Source: Vreelandella zhanjiangensis DSM 21076 (lineage in GTDB: Bacteria > Pseudomonadota > Gammaproteobacteria > Pseudomonadales > Halomonadaceae). Taken from it: a stretch of DNA of 64,000 nucleotides. Positions within the stretch are counted from its first letter, which is position 1, and every line of letters begins with the position of its first letter. The notes beneath the pieces are model-generated. The model did no database searches, was not told the DNA's origin, and saw only the letters and a list, made by a program, of their open reading frames with translations. The stretch is from the NCBI RefSeq assembly GCF_000377665.1, contig NZ_KB898647.1:499559-563558 (forward strand), read 5' to 3'. This document shows positions 8,185 through 17,452 of the stretch, piece by piece. A program made the translations under genes and the position numbers.

Positions 8185-10275
8185 TTAGCGCGCGGCCATC
8201 CGCTGAGATTTTTGCATATGAGCGTAGTCGAGCAGGATTTCTGCCGCTTCTAGCACCGGTGCGCGATCAACCGGCATATCCTCATCTTCGTTCTCGTCCG
8301 CCTCAGCGCCTTCCTCGGGCTCGCCGCTGTCCAGGCGTGCGTCCATCCATTCGTCAAGCTCAGGAAGATTCAGTGCCCGGCGACGCTGGTTTTCAAGCGA
8401 GAGCTGCTCGGCTTCCTGTGCTTCTAGCTCGCGCTGGCGCTGCTCGCGGTTCAGGCTGACTGTCGTGTGCTGTTCGCGCAGCTGGCGAGCTAGCGCAGAC
8501 TGGCTTTCAAGATAACGGAAGTTGGGGTTCGTTTTGGCGCGCGCCGTATGTTCAGCCGCCAATGCATCGATAAAGGTTTCCGGCGTACCGTAGCGACGAT
8601 ACTGAACATTCTGAACCGTATCCCAGCCCAGGGCGTTATCCAGGCTGCTTTCACCAATGCGTTCCGGGTCGATCAGGCTTGGGAAGCTGATATCCGGATC
8701 AACCCCGCGATTTTGCGTACTCTCGCCGGAAATACGATAAAACTTGGCGCGGGTCAGCTTTATTTGCCCATGGCTTAGGTCGTTCAAGGTTTGAACGGTG
8801 CCTTTGCCAAAGGTTGAGGAGCCAACCACTAGGCCGCGACCGTAATCCTGAATGGCTCCTGCGAAAATTTCCGAAGCAGAGGCAGAGAGACGGTTCACCA
8901 AAACGGTCAGCGGGCCATCGTAAGTGGTGCCTGCATCCGTGTCGCCGTAAAGCTGAATACGGCCTTGAGCATCACGCACCTGGACGGTGGGGCCGCGGTC
9001 AATAAACAGGCCGATAAGCGAGTTGGCTTCCTGTAGAGCGCCGCCGCCGTTATTGCGGAGGTCCAGCACGATACCTTCAACGCCTTCTTCTTTCAGGCGC
9101 TCAATTTCACGGGCTACGTCACGCGTGGTGCTGCGGTACTCTTCTTCACCTGCCTGCCAGGCATCAAAATCAACGTAGAAAGTGGGGATATTGATTACCC
9201 CGACCGGGTGAGGTTCGCCATCACGCTCAATGTCGATTACTTCGCCATGAGCCGCCTGGTCTTCAAGGCTTACCGTATCGCGGGTAATTTCGACGATATG
9301 TGAGCGGGTCATATCAACGGCCTGGGCGGGTACTATGTCTAAGCGTACCACTGAGCCTTTAGGGCCACGTATCAGGTCAACCACGTTATCCAGGCGCATG
9401 CCCACTACATTAACCATTTCGCCGTCTTCCTGGCCAACGGCAATAATGCGATCGGCGGGCTCCAGAACGTCAGCGCGATCAGCCGGGCCTCCGGGTACCA
9501 GGCTTGCCACTTTGACGTATTCACCGTCAGCCTGTAAAAGCGCGCCGATGCCTTCAAGCGACAGGCTCATCTGAATGTCAAAAGACTCGCTCTGGCGGGG
9601 GGAAAGGTAGCCGGTATGCGGGTCAATAGTGCTGGTGACGGCAGCCATTAACAGGCCAAACACATCTTCGGATTCTGTTTGTTTCAGGCGTGACAGCTGG
9701 CCTTCATAGCGTTGGCGCAGATTGTCTACTATCTGTTCTTCATCCTGATCGGTGAGCGCCAGCGTTAGCGCGTCGTTTTTCAGACGCTTACGCCAAAGCT
9801 CGTCCAGCTCGCTTTCGCGAGTCGCCCAGGCAGCATCTTCACGGTCGATTTCAAGGCGCTCGTCGCTATCGAAATCAAACGACAGTCCAGCATCAAGGCG
9901 TGCCAGCAGCCACTCAGTGCGCGCTATATGGCGCTCGCTGAGCTGATTGTAAAGCTCGAAGGCGTCGTCCAGGTCGCCGCTAAACAGCGCCTCGGCCATG
10001 GTGTTTTCTAAATGACGGTAGGGTTCAATATCACGGCTTAATAGATAAGCCCGCTGGCCATCAAGAAAGTCCAGGTAGCGTTGAAAAGCTTCCTGTGACC
10101 ACTGCTCATCAAACGTAATATTCGCGTAGTGGCCGTAGCGGAGCGCGTCCGCAATTTCTTCTGCCGCTTGGCGTTGTTCGTCGGTCGGTGCAATTTGTGC
10201 CATTACTGCCGGGCTGGTAACAACCAGCATGACGGCAAGGGCGACCGAGCGCGAAAGCGTTGCAAACAAGCTCAT
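8185..10275 (-). CDS. prc: Tail-specific (C-terminal processing) protease Prc/Tsp
   Basis: Periplasmic serine protease of family S41A that degrades proteins with nonpolar C-termini and, in E. coli, acts on peptidoglycan hydrolases. It has a signal peptide to about residue 26 (VMAQ) and a helical N-terminal region. A PDZ domain covers about 235-325 (SLEGIGALL, VPGGPADRA). The S41 core carries the Ser-Lys dyad: S466 in RLSASASE and K491 in STFGKGT, 25 residues apart as in E. coli Prc. The C-terminal third is helical and ends in an acidic stretch before a basic tail. At 696 residues it is full length. Confidence 0.94.
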   Translation of the reverse strand: MSLFATLSRSVALAVMLVVTSPAVMAQIAPTDEQRQAAEEIADALRYGHYANITFDEQWSQEAFQRYLDFLDGQRAYLLSRDIEPYRHLENTMAEALFSGDLDDAFELYNQLSERHIARTEWLLARLDAGLSFDFDSDERLEIDREDAAWATRESELDELWRKRLKNDALTLALTDQDEEQIVDNLRQRYEGQLSRLKQTESEDVFGLLMAAVTSTIDPHTGYLSPRQSESFDIQMSLSLEGIGALLQADGEYVKVASLVPGGPADRADVLEPADRIIAVGQEDGEMVNVVGMRLDNVVDLIRGPKGSVVRLDIVPAQAVDMTRSHIVEITRDTVSLEDQAAHGEVIDIERDGEPHPVGVINIPTFYVDFDAWQAGEEEYRSTTRDVAREIERLKEEGVEGIVLDLRNNGGGALQEANSLIGLFIDRGPTVQVRDAQGRIQLYGDTDAGTTYDGPLTVLVNRLSASASEIFAGAIQDYGRGLVVGSSTFGKGTVQTLNDLSHGQIKLTRAKFYRISGESTQNRGVDPDISFPSLIDPERIGESSLDNALGWDTVQNVQYRRYGTPETFIDALAAEHTARAKTNPNFRYLESQSALARQLREQHTTVSLNREQRQRELEAQEAEQLSLENQRRRALNLPELDEWMDARLDSGEPEEGAEADENEDEDMPVDRAPVLEAAEILLDYAHMQKSQRMAAR

Positions 10276-10413
10276 CAGTCAAGCTCTCCCGGATTTGTGT
10301 ACACTCATTCTTCCCTAGACCCGCAGGTGACCTATGAGTTGCGTAGGCCAGGGGAGCATTGTAGCAGGTCGTCTGCTCTATGAGACTCAATCATTACTGT
10401 TATGAGGATTTCC

Positions 10414-11718
10414 ATGTCCGAAGCTTTCAACGCCGATCGTTTAACGCGGTTATGTGATTTTCTGCGCCAGTCGCCCACGCCGTGGCATGCTACGAAGACA
10501 ATGGCCGAGCGTTTAGAGAAAGCGGGTTTTCAGCGCTTGAAGGAAACGGCTAACTGGCAGCTTACGCCTGGGAAGCGCTACTACGTTACGCGCAATGATT
10601 CCTCGATTATAGCCTTTCAATTGCCCAGCGATGCGCTGAAAAGCCTCCGCATGCTGGGCGCGCATACCGATAGCCCGGGGCTGCGCTTAAAGCCTAACGC
10701 GACACAGCACTCGGCTGGCTGGTTGCAGCTGGGCGTGCAGGTGTATGGCGGGGTATTGCTGGCACCCTGGTTTGACCGTGATTTAGGCTTGGCTGGGCGA
10801 GTGCACGTGCGTCATGCTGACGGCCAACTGGAAAGCCTGCTGCTCAATGTTGATCGCCCGGTCGCCATGGTACCGAGTTTAGCGATCCATATGGACCGTG
10901 AGGTGAATACGGGCCGGGCGATTAACCCGCAAACGCAGATGGCGCCGGTGTTGCTACAAAGCGATAGTGCCAAGCTTTCAGATCTACTGGCCGTATGGCT
11001 TGAAGAGCAGCACGGTGTGCGTGCGGTCGAAGTGGTGGATTTCGAGCTGGGTTTTTATGACGTGCAGCCACCTTCGCTTGTCGGGGTCAAACAGGAGCTA
11101 ATTGCCAGCGCACGTCTGGATAATCTGCTTTCGTGCTTTATGGGCCTGGAAGCCCTGCTTGAAAGCGACGGCAGTCAAGGGGCGCTGCTAGTAGCCAATG
11201 ATCATGAAGAGGTGGGTAGCGCTAGCGCCTGTGGCGCGCAGGGGCCTTTCTTGAGCGATGTGCTCAAGCGTATCAATGGACAGGTAGGTGGCGGGTCCGA
11301 GGAGTCGCTGATTCAGCTGATTCAGTCGTCGCTGATGATCTCCTGTGACAACGCTCATGGCCTGCATCCCAACTTTAAGGATAAGCACGACGAGCGCCAC
11401 GGCCCAGCATTGAATGGCGGCCCGGTTATCAAGGTAAATGCCAGTCAGCGTTATGCGACCAATAGCGTGACCGGTGCGCTATTTCGCGATGTGTGCCGCG
11501 AGGCGGATGTGCCGGTTCAGTCGTTTGTAACCCGTGCGGATATGGGCTGTGGCAGCACCATAGGCCCGATTACCGCCACAGAAGTGGGCGTGCCTACGCT
11601 GGATATCGGCGTGCCGCAGTGGGCAATGCACTCTATCCGCGAGACGGCTGGGACGCGCGATGTGGAGTATCTTACTCGGGCGCTAACAGTGTTTTTAAAT
11701 CGGCCAATGCTGAGCTGA
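10414..11718 (+). CDS. apeB: M18 family aminopeptidase
   Basis: Dinuclear-zinc aminopeptidase of family M18 (aspartyl aminopeptidase-like). Metal and catalytic motifs are visible in order: HTDSPGLRLK, SARLDNLLSC, NDHEEVGSAS, DNAHGLHPNF and, near the end, MHSIRETAG. The start at 10414 is preceded by GAGGATTTCC; the upstream ATG at 10402 lies inside this ribosome binding site and is unlikely to be used. It stands alone between a divergent protease gene and a bidirectional terminator. Confidence 0.93.
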   Translation: MSEAFNADRLTRLCDFLRQSPTPWHATKTMAERLEKAGFQRLKETANWQLTPGKRYYVTRNDSSIIAFQLPSDALKSLRMLGAHTDSPGLRLKPNATQHSAGWLQLGVQVYGGVLLAPWFDRDLGLAGRVHVRHADGQLESLLLNVDRPVAMVPSLAIHMDREVNTGRAINPQTQMAPVLLQSDSAKLSDLLAVWLEEQHGVRAVEVVDFELGFYDVQPPSLVGVKQELIASARLDNLLSCFMGLEALLESDGSQGALLVANDHEEVGSASACGAQGPFLSDVLKRINGQVGGGSEESLIQLIQSSLMISCDNAHGLHPNFKDKHDERHGPALNGGPVIKVNASQRYATNSVTGALFRDVCREADVPVQSFVTRADMGCGSTIGPITATEVGVPTLDIGVPQWAMHSIRETAGTRDVEYLTRALTVFLNRPMLS

Positions 11719-11748
11719 TGCCTAGCTATTGGGCTTGGCACTGAGCAT

Positions 11749-11783
11749 AAAAAAAGCCCGCTGACGAATCAGCGGGCTTTTAG
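11749..11783. terminator. Bidirectional terminator
   Basis: Perfect 13-pair stem AAAAGCCCGCTGA / TCAGCGGGCTTTT with a 4-base CGAA loop. It ends the M18 aminopeptidase gene on the plus strand and the tRNA-Met/ychF side on the minus strand, where a run of seven Ts follows. Confidence 0.9.
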
Positions 11784-11806
11784 CTATTGCTAGCTTAAAT
11801 CGGTGT

Positions 11807-11883
11807 TGGTGGCTACGCCCTGATTTGAACAGGGGACCCCATCATTATGAGTGATGTGCTCTAACCAGCTGAGCTACGTAGCC
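11807..11883 (-). tRNA. tRNA-Met (CAT), elongator type
   Basis: 77 bases with encoded CCA. The acceptor stem begins GGCTACG, the D arm has AGCTCAGCTGGTTAGAGC, the anticodon stem-loop CATCACTCATAATGATG gives CAT, and the T arm is GTTCAAATC. The sequence closely follows the E. coli elongator tRNA-Met; the initiator's unpaired first base is absent. Confidence 0.95.
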
Positions 11884-11947
11884 TTTCAACGGGGGCGTAT
11901 GTTACTCAGCGAAGCGCCATCCGTCAAGAACTTATTGCGGAAAGCGC

Positions 11948-13039
11948 TTACACGTTAAACCGGAAGTGCACCACATCGCCATCTTTGACGATGTACTCTT
12001 TGCCTTCCAGGCGCCATTTGCCCGCGTCTTTCGCGCCTTGCTCGCCACCCAGTGAGACAAAGTCGTCATAGGCGATGACTTCTGCACGAATAAAGCCTTT
12101 CTGGAAGTCGGTGTGGATAGCGCCAGCGGCTTCGGGTGCTGTTGCGCCTTGCTTGACGGTCCAGGCGCGGACTTCTTTTACACCTGCAGTGAAGTAGGTC
12201 TGCAGGCCGAGCAGGGCATAGCCTGCACGAATCACGCGGTCCAGGCCGGGTTCATCCATACCCATTTCACCGAGGAACATGGCGCGTTCTTCGTCTTCAA
12301 GCTCAGCGATTTCCGCTTCAAGCTGGTTGCAGACGGGTACCACGACTGCGCCTTCTTCAGCGGCGATTTCTCTGACAATCTCCAGGTAGGGATTGTTTTC
12401 GAAACCGTCTTCATTGACGTTGGCGATGTACATGGTGGGTTTTAAGGTCAAAAAGCCAAAGCTTTTCACCTGGCGTTTTTCGTCTTCATCCAGGCCAAAG
12501 CTTCTAAGCGGCATGCCTTCGGCCAGGTGTGGCTCGATTTTATCCAGAATGGTTTTGGTGGCGATGGCATCTTTGTCGCCGCCTTTCACTGAGCGTAGCA
12601 GGCGCTGGCTGGCTTTCTCAACGGTATCCAGATCGGCAAGTGCCAGCTCAAGATTGATCGTTTCGATATCCGCACGCGGATCAACCTGGTTGGCTACGTG
12701 AATAACGTTGTCGTTATCAAAGCAGCGCACCACGTGGGCAATCGCCTGGGTTTCACGGATGTTGGCCAGGAACTTGTTGCCCAGCCCTTCACCTTTGGAA
12801 GCACCCGCTACCAAGCCTGCGATATCCACGAATTCCATGGTCGTAGGCAGTATTTTCTGGGGTTTTACAATGGCGGATAGCTTGTCCAGGCGCGGGTCAG
12901 GCATGGGGACGATGCCCACGTTGGGCTCGATGGTGCAGAAAGGGAAGTTTTCGGCATCAATACCTGATTTGGTCAGCGCATTGAAAAGCGTGGATTTGCC
13001 TACGTTGGGTAGGCCGACGATACCGCAGTTAAAGCCCAT
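11948..13039 (-). CDS. ychF: Redox-regulated ATPase/GTPase YchF
   Basis: Obg-like P-loop NTPase (YchF/OLA1) that binds ribosomes and prefers ATP. It has a P-loop at the N-terminus ([15 protein letters not shown]), G3 DIAGLVAGA, a coiled-coil insertion in the middle, and a C-terminal TGS domain ending [15 protein letters not shown]. Length 363 is exactly family-like. It follows pth, the usual order in Pseudomonas and relatives. Confidence 0.96.
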   Translation of the reverse strand: MGFNCGIVGLPNVGKSTLFNALTKSGIDAENFPFCTIEPNVGIVPMPDPRLDKLSAIVKPQKILPTTMEFVDIAGLVAGASKGEGLGNKFLANIRETQAIAHVVRCFDNDNVIHVANQVDPRADIETINLELALADLDTVEKASQRLLRSVKGGDKDAIATKTILDKIEPHLAEGMPLRSFGLDEDEKRQVKSFGFLTLKPTMYIANVNEDGFENNPYLEIVREIAAEEGAVVVPVCNQLEAEIAELEDEERAMFLGEMGMDEPGLDRVIRAGYALLGLQTYFTAGVKEVRAWTVKQGATAPEAAGAIHTDFQKGFIRAEVIAYDDFVSLGGEQGAKDAGKWRLEGKEYIVKDGDVVHFRFNV

Positions 13040-13121
13040 AAATTCATTCCTAGCCGCTAAGCAAACGCCGCCTAAATGCCTTATCCAGCGCCTGCCTAAA
13101 GTGAAAAAAGATCAGTGTTAA

Positions 13122-13703
13122 CTATTTTACGCTATGCAGGCGGTTCATGGCTTTCGCCCATTCGCCTTCCAGTACAAGAGGGAGCGTGGCCTGGCATTCG
13201 TCAAGGGTGCGGTCGATCGCTTCCTGTTCGGCTTTGCCGGGACGGCCAAGTACATAGTTGGTAACCTGGCGCGCCTCACCGGGGTGGCCGATGCCGATAC
13301 GGATGCGATGAAACTGCTTTTGGTTGCCCAGTGCGCTGATGATATCGCGCAAGCCGTTGTGGCCGCCGTGGCCTCCGCCTGTTTTATAACGTCCTTGCCC
13401 CGGAGGGAGGTCGAGCTCATCGTGAGCGACCAGCAGGTTTTCAGGGGCAAGTTTAAAAAACTGGGTAAGCGCTGCTACCGCGGCACCGCTGCGGTTCATA
13501 AATGTGGTCGGGTTGAGCAGATGAAGCTCATGGTCGCCAATGCGTGCCTTGGCATAAAGGCCAAGGAATTTCTTTTCCGGGCGTAGTTCGGTGTGGGCGC
13601 TGCGCGCGATAGCGTCAATCAGCCAAAAGCCCGCATTATGGCGGGTGGCGTCATACTCGGCGCCGGGATTGCCTAGGCCTATCAGGGCCGTTACCTGGCT
13701 CAT
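13122..13703 (-). CDS. pth: Peptidyl-tRNA hydrolase
   Basis: Recycles peptidyl-tRNA released from stalled ribosomes. Family motifs are GLGNPGAEYDATRHNAGF with the catalytic histidine, TFMNRSG, HDELDLPPG and GGGHGGHNGLRD. Length 193 is normal. The ribosome binding site GGAGG lies seven bases before the ATG, inside a 15-base direct repeat described separately. The upstream rplY terminator suggests pth has its own transcript start or depends on readthrough. Confidence 0.96.
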   Translation of the reverse strand: MSQVTALIGLGNPGAEYDATRHNAGFWLIDAIARSAHTELRPEKKFLGLYAKARIGDHELHLLNPTTFMNRSGAAVAALTQFFKLAPENLLVAHDELDLPPGQGRYKTGGGHGGHNGLRDIISALGNQKQFHRIRIGIGHPGEARQVTNYVLGRPGKAEQEAIDRTLDECQATLPLVLEGEWAKAMNRLHSVK

Positions 13704-13733
13704 TTACCTACCTCCAAATTACCTACCTCAAAA
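13704..13733. repeat. 15-bp tandem duplication carrying the pth ribosome binding site
   Basis: Two copies of a 15-base unit (TTACCTACCTCCAAA and TTACCTACCTCAAAA) directly abut the pth start. Read on the minus strand each copy contains GAGGTAGGTAA, so the Shine-Dalgarno sequence exists twice; only the copy nearer the ATG is well spaced. Confidence 0.75.
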
Positions 13734-13806
13734 AAAGTTTCCGGTAGAAATTTTTGGCGTCGCATCAAAAGCGGCTCGAAGGGCGGTTGCCAGGAAGGCA
13801 AGCCGC

Positions 13807-13837
13807 AAAAAAAATCAAGCGCCGAAGCGCTTGATCT
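13807..13837 (-). terminator. Terminator of rplY
   Basis: Nine-pair stem ATCAAGCGC / GCGCTTGAT with a CGAA tetraloop, followed on the minus strand by eight Ts. Confidence 0.85.
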
Positions 13838-13843
13838 ATCATT

Positions 13844-13869
13844 CTTGGGCCATGCAGGCATGGCCCAAG
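13844..13869. other. Second hairpin after rplY
   Basis: Perfect inverted repeat CTTGGGCCATGC / GCATGGCCCAAG with only two bases between arms (at least a four-base loop when folded). It lies between the rplY stop and its terminator. It may protect the 3' end of the message; no T run follows. Confidence 0.5.
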
Positions 13870-13914
13870 CAAAGTACGTGTTAGCCGTTATGGCTTTGCG
13901 TACTGATATCAGGC

Positions 13915-14550
13915 TTATTCAGCGCTGGTACCTTCTTCGCCTTCACCTTCGTCTTCTTCTTCACTACGTACTTTTACTTTAGTGATGCTCAGCACGGCGT
14001 TGTCGTGATCTTCACCGTGAGACAGGTCAACGGAAGTGACGCCTTTCGGCAGGGTCAGATCGGACAGGTGCAGAGTAGTGCCCAGCTCAACCGCTGAAAT
14101 ATCAACTTCCAGGTAGTCAGGCAGGTCTTTCGGCAAGCAGCTGATGGCAACTTCGTTGGCCAGTACGTGCAGTTCGCCGCCCTGGTCTTTGATGCCCACA
14201 CATTTTTCTTCGCCAGTCACGTGAAGCGGTACGTTCATGGTGATTTCATGAGTAGCGTCAACACGCAGGAAGTCAGCGTGAGTCAGAAGCGGTTTGTAGG
14301 GGTGACGCTGAAGATCACGTACCACTACCTGCTCTTCTTTACCATCGATAACCAGCTTGATTACTGAGGAGAAGAAGGATTCGTCTTCAATTGCTTTGTA
14401 GAAAGCTGTTTTTTCTACAGAGATTGATTGCGCGCCTTTTTCACCGCCGTAAATAACGGCCGGTACTTGTTGGTTCGCACGACGCAGGCGGCGGCTCGCA
14501 CCTTTCCCCAGGTCGTTACGAACGCTGGCTTTCAGGATAAAATCAGACAT
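13915..14550 (-). CDS. rplY: 50S ribosomal protein L25, long (CTC) form
   Basis: 5S rRNA-binding protein. This is the 211-residue long form: an N-terminal L25 domain (residues ~1-95) plus the CTC-type beta domain, and a very acidic Glu-Gly-rich tail. E. coli L25 has only the first domain. It lies directly downstream of prs with a structured ~95-base spacer, as in many gammaproteobacteria. Confidence 0.96.
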   Translation of the reverse strand: MSDFILKASVRNDLGKGASRRLRRANQQVPAVIYGGEKGAQSISVEKTAFYKAIEDESFFSSVIKLVIDGKEEQVVVRDLQRHPYKPLLTHADFLRVDATHEITMNVPLHVTGEEKCVGIKDQGGELHVLANEVAISCLPKDLPDYLEVDISAVELGTTLHLSDLTLPKGVTSVDLSHGEDHDNAVLSITKVKVRSEEEDEGEGEEGTSAE

Positions 14551-14575
14551 GTAATTTGCCTCTTGGTTTAAGTAA

Positions 14576-14631
14576 GGAAACGCCGCCGACCGCGACCAGA
14601 CGACGACGTTTCCAAGGCCCCAGAAGGGGGC
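14576..14631 (-). other. Structured spacer between prs and rplY
   Basis: Two inverted repeats: GGAAACG at 14576-14582 with CGTTTCC at 14606-14612, and GGCCCC / GGGGGC around 14616-14631. There is no T run on either strand. It could be a stability, pausing or translational-control element in the prs-rplY message. Confidence 0.35.
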
Positions 14632-14646
14632 TATATCGTCAGGCGG

Positions 14647-15588
14647 TTAGTGGAACATCGCGCTGACAGATTCTTCGTTGCTAACCCGGCGGATAGCTTC
14701 CGCAATCAGGCCGGCAACGCTCAACTGGCGAATTTTTCCACTGCGACGCGCATGGTCGGCAAGCGGAATAGTGTCGGTCACGACAACTTCATCCAGTACA
14801 GAGTTGGTGATGTTGTCAACGGCTGGGCCGGACAAGATCGGATGTGTAGCATAGGCCACAACGCGTGCAGCGCCATGATCTTTAAGTGCTTCACCGGCTT
14901 TGCACAGCGTGCCGGCGGTGTCGATCATATCGTCGACAACGACACAGGTGCGGCCTTCGATTTCACCGATAATATGCATTACCTGGGCCTGGTTGGCCTG
15001 CGGGCGACGCTTATCGATAATCGCAAGGTCAGCATTAAGCTGTTTGGCGATGGCGCGAGCACGTACTACGCCGCCTACGTCGGGGGATACCACGACCAGG
15101 TCTGCATAGTTTTGGCGTTCGATATCATCCAGAAGAATCGGCGAGCCGTAGACGTTGTCTACCGGTACGTCGAAGAAGCCCTGGATTTGATCGGCATGCA
15201 GGTCCATGGTCATCACGCGGTCAACGCCGGCTTTTACCATCATATCCGCAACCACTTTAGCGGAAATAGGTACGCGGGCGGAGCGAACGCGACGATCCTG
15301 GCGGGCATAGCCGAAGTAAGGCACCACCGCCGTGATGCGAGCCGCCGAGGCACGACGCAGTGCGTCGACCATCAGGATCAGCTCCATCAGGTTGTCATTC
15401 GTCGGTGCACAGGTGGACTGGAGGATAAACACGTCCTTACCGCGCACGTTCTCATTGATCTCGACTGCGATTTCGCCGTCGCTAAATTGACCAACCGTGG
15501 CATTACCCATGCGGCTGTCTAAGCTCTCGGCAATCTTTTGAGCGAGTTCGGGATTGGCATTCCCGGTGAAAACCATCAATTTTGACAC
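14647..15588 (-). CDS. prs: Ribose-phosphate pyrophosphokinase
   Basis: Makes PRPP for nucleotide, histidine and tryptophan synthesis. Family motifs are [10 protein letters not shown], the catalytic flexible-loop region around [21 protein letters not shown], and the PRPP-binding [12 protein letters not shown]. Length 313 is standard. tRNA-Gln lies just upstream on the same strand. Confidence 0.97.
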   Translation of the reverse strand: MSKLMVFTGNANPELAQKIAESLDSRMGNATVGQFSDGEIAVEINENVRGKDVFILQSTCAPTNDNLMELILMVDALRRASAARITAVVPYFGYARQDRRVRSARVPISAKVVADMMVKAGVDRVMTMDLHADQIQGFFDVPVDNVYGSPILLDDIERQNYADLVVVSPDVGGVVRARAIAKQLNADLAIIDKRRPQANQAQVMHIIGEIEGRTCVVVDDMIDTAGTLCKAGEALKDHGAARVVAYATHPILSGPAVDNITNSVLDEVVVTDTIPLADHARRSGKIRQLSVAGLIAEAIRRVSNEESVSAMFH

Positions 15589-15645
15589 GCGCAGCCACCT
15601 TTGCAGTGTTTGGAATCAGGGGAGAAAACGCAGATCATGTCAGGT

Positions 15646-15720
15646 TGGCTGGGGTACCAGGATTCGAACCTGGGAATGCCGATACCAAAAACCGGTGCCT
15701 TACCACTTGGCGATACCCCA
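15646..15720 (-). tRNA. tRNA-Gln (TTG)
   Basis: 75 bases with encoded CCA. Acceptor stem TGGGGTA / TACCCCA, discriminator G, anticodon loop TTTTGGT giving TTG, and T arm GGTTCGAATCC. It sits between ispE and prs on the same strand, a conserved position in Pseudomonas-like genomes, and is presumably cut out of the ispE-prs transcript. Confidence 0.96.
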
Positions 15721-15750
15721 GCAATAACCTAATGCGATGACCGGGCGCTT

Positions 15751-16602
15751 TCAGCAGCCCAGAGCATCTTGTAGGGGAGAGGTGTTAAGTCCGCGTGCGA
15801 CCCACGTCGGCCAGCGTTGACCTGCCAATTCAGCGATTGTTTGCGCTGCTTCTTCAGACTCAAAAGCGGCGAATAAACAGGCGCCAGTACCGGTCAGCCG
15901 ACTAGGTGCATACTGTGCGAGCCAGTCAAGCGCTTCCGCGATAGGCGGATAGCGTTTTCGAACAATAGCCTCACAGTCGTTACGCCACTCAGGCACTCCC
16001 CCCTGCAGTGCGCGCGCCATAGTAATGGGGCGGCTGTCGCGTGTCAATTCCGGGTCTTGGAAGATCAGGGGCGTTGAGACGCTAACCTGCGGATGGATAA
16101 TTACAAACCAGGGAGTGTCGATAGTGACCTGCGTGAGTTTCTCCCCAATACCCTCCGCCCAGGCGCTGTGTCCATGAATGAAGACCGGTACATCCGCACC
16201 AAGCTGCAGCCCCAGCTTGGCTAATGCCTCCCGCGTTAGCCCCAACTGCCACAGCTTATTCAAGCCAAGCAGGACGGTTGCCGCGTTAGAGCTGCCCCCG
16301 CCAAGCCCGCCCCCCATGGGGAGCTGCTTTTCAATCGTCAGGTTTACCCCATGAGGGGTACCGCTTGAGCATTGCAGCAGGCGGGCAGCGCGTACGATTA
16401 AATTATCCTCGTGAGCCACGCCACTGACCGGCGTGGTCAGCGAAACCTCGCTATCTTCACGCAGGGTTAGTGTGAGCTGATCGCATACATCGATTATTTG
16501 AAACAGTGTTTGAAGCTCGTGATAGCCGTCATCACGACGGCCCACGATATGCAGCATGCGGTTGAGCTTCGCAGGGGCTGGCAGTGTTAAGGAAACAGAC
16601 AT
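15751..16602 (-). CDS. ispE: 4-diphosphocytidyl-2-C-methyl-D-erythritol kinase
   Basis: GHMP kinase of the MEP isoprenoid pathway. It shows the N-terminal PAPAKLNRML motif, the ATP-binding loop PMGGGLGGGSSNAA and the C-terminal LTGTGACLFAAF. Length 283 is normal. It follows lolB. Confidence 0.95.
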   Translation of the reverse strand: MSVSLTLPAPAKLNRMLHIVGRRDDGYHELQTLFQIIDVCDQLTLTLREDSEVSLTTPVSGVAHEDNLIVRAARLLQCSSGTPHGVNLTIEKQLPMGGGLGGGSSNAATVLLGLNKLWQLGLTREALAKLGLQLGADVPVFIHGHSAWAEGIGEKLTQVTIDTPWFVIIHPQVSVSTPLIFQDPELTRDSRPITMARALQGGVPEWRNDCEAIVRKRYPPIAEALDWLAQYAPSRLTGTGACLFAAFESEEAAQTIAELAGQRWPTWVARGLNTSPLQDALGC

Positions 16603-16620
16603 TCAAGCTCGCTCACGGTG

Positions 16621-16652
16621 ACTTGGGCTAATCGCTACTTGGGCTAAATGCG
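16621..16652. repeat. 16-bp tandem duplication upstream of ispE
   Basis: Two adjacent 16-base units sharing ACTTGGGCTAA (starting 16621 and 16637) fill half of the short lolB-ispE spacer. One of a family of spacer duplications in this window. Confidence 0.65.
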
Positions 16653-16667
16653 ATAAACATAGAAGGC

Positions 16668-17306
16668 TTAAGAGCGCCACTCGTTAACCACCAGGGTAAT
16701 GCGCACATCGTCATAGTTCATGACCAGGCGACGCGGTAGCCACATGCCTTCAACTTCGTTCCAGTCGCGGTAGTCGATTTCCCAGCCGTCCTGCTCTAAA
16801 TGAAGCGGGAAGCCCAGCTCATCGGTTTCCAGCTGAAAGCTTGCGTGATCACCCGGCAGACCGCGCACCCAGTCGGGCATAGCGCTAACCGGCAATGACC
16901 AGCCAAGCTGTTCTTCCATCAGCGCTTCGGGCGTTTCTGCTTCAAAGCGGCCTTCACCGGTGGTGAGTGAGAAGCGGCCTTCGCGGCCTTCCAGCACGCT
17001 GCGTCCGCCGCCGAAGGGGCCACTAATTAGCATGCGGAAATAGTGCGGGTGCTGGCTCCAGTCCAGATTGGCGCTCTGGCTCTCTTGCGGTGTGCGAAGG
17101 CCCGCTTTGCCAATCAGTGTCCAGGTGTCAAAAGCTTCTACATCCGCTTGTTGGCGCTCCCACTGGCCTGCCTGACGGCCACCTTCTTCCATGGGGGCTT
17201 GGGCGGCGCAACCAGCGAGCAGCAGCAGGGCCAGGCTTGCAATCCATAGCCGTGAAACGTGCGCGGCAACGGTAAGGCGCTTGAAGGTGGGCATTGTGGT
17301 CAACAT
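16668..17306 (-). CDS. lolB: Outer-membrane lipoprotein receptor LolB
   Basis: Accepts lipoproteins from LolA and inserts them in the outer membrane. It has a signal sequence with lipobox LLAGC, and the mature domain has the LolB landmarks WTLIGKAGLRTP, GPFGGGRSVLEGREG and PDWVRGLPGD. I use the ATG at 17306, which has GGAG six bases upstream; 17318 and 17294 are alternatives. It lies between the TPR lipoprotein gene and ispE. Confidence 0.92.
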   Translation of the reverse strand: MLTTMPTFKRLTVAAHVSRLWIASLALLLLAGCAAQAPMEEGGRQAGQWERQQADVEAFDTWTLIGKAGLRTPQESQSANLDWSQHPHYFRMLISGPFGGGRSVLEGREGRFSLTTGEGRFEAETPEALMEEQLGWSLPVSAMPDWVRGLPGDHASFQLETDELGFPLHLEQDGWEIDYRDWNEVEGMWLPRRLVMNYDDVRITLVVNEWRS

Positions 17307-17361
17307 AACTGGCTCCATGTCAATGTGTTGAGGTGATGCTGAATAAGCGTATTAAAGCAAG

Positions 17362-17406
17362 AGTTCTTGAAACAGCAGTTCTTGAAACAACAGTTCTTCA
17401 AACAAT
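17362..17406. repeat. Three tandem 15-bp units upstream of lolB
   Basis: AGTTCTTGAAACAGC, AGTTCTTGAAACAAC and AGTTCTTCAAACAAT follow one another without gaps, and a degenerate fourth unit may start at 17407. They occupy the spacer between the TPR gene's terminator and lolB. Confidence 0.8.
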
Positions 17407-17424
17407 ATTTCAAGCAGGATCGTA

Positions 17425-17452
17425 AAAAGGCGCGCCCGCTTTAGGGCGCGCC
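17425..17452 (-). terminator. Terminator overlapping the TPR gene stop codon
   Basis: Stem GGCGCGCC (17445-17452) / GGCGCGCC (17429-17436) followed on the minus strand by TTTTTACG. The 5' arm encodes the last residues of the TPR protein and the loop contains its TAA stop codon (17441-17443). Confidence 0.75.

Noticed and set aside
14650..15522. 290-codon open frame opposite prs
   Set aside because: Antisense shadow of prs with no recognisable motif.
17362..17406. Possible CRISPR-like repeats
   Set aside because: Units are 15 bp and contiguous, without spacers.
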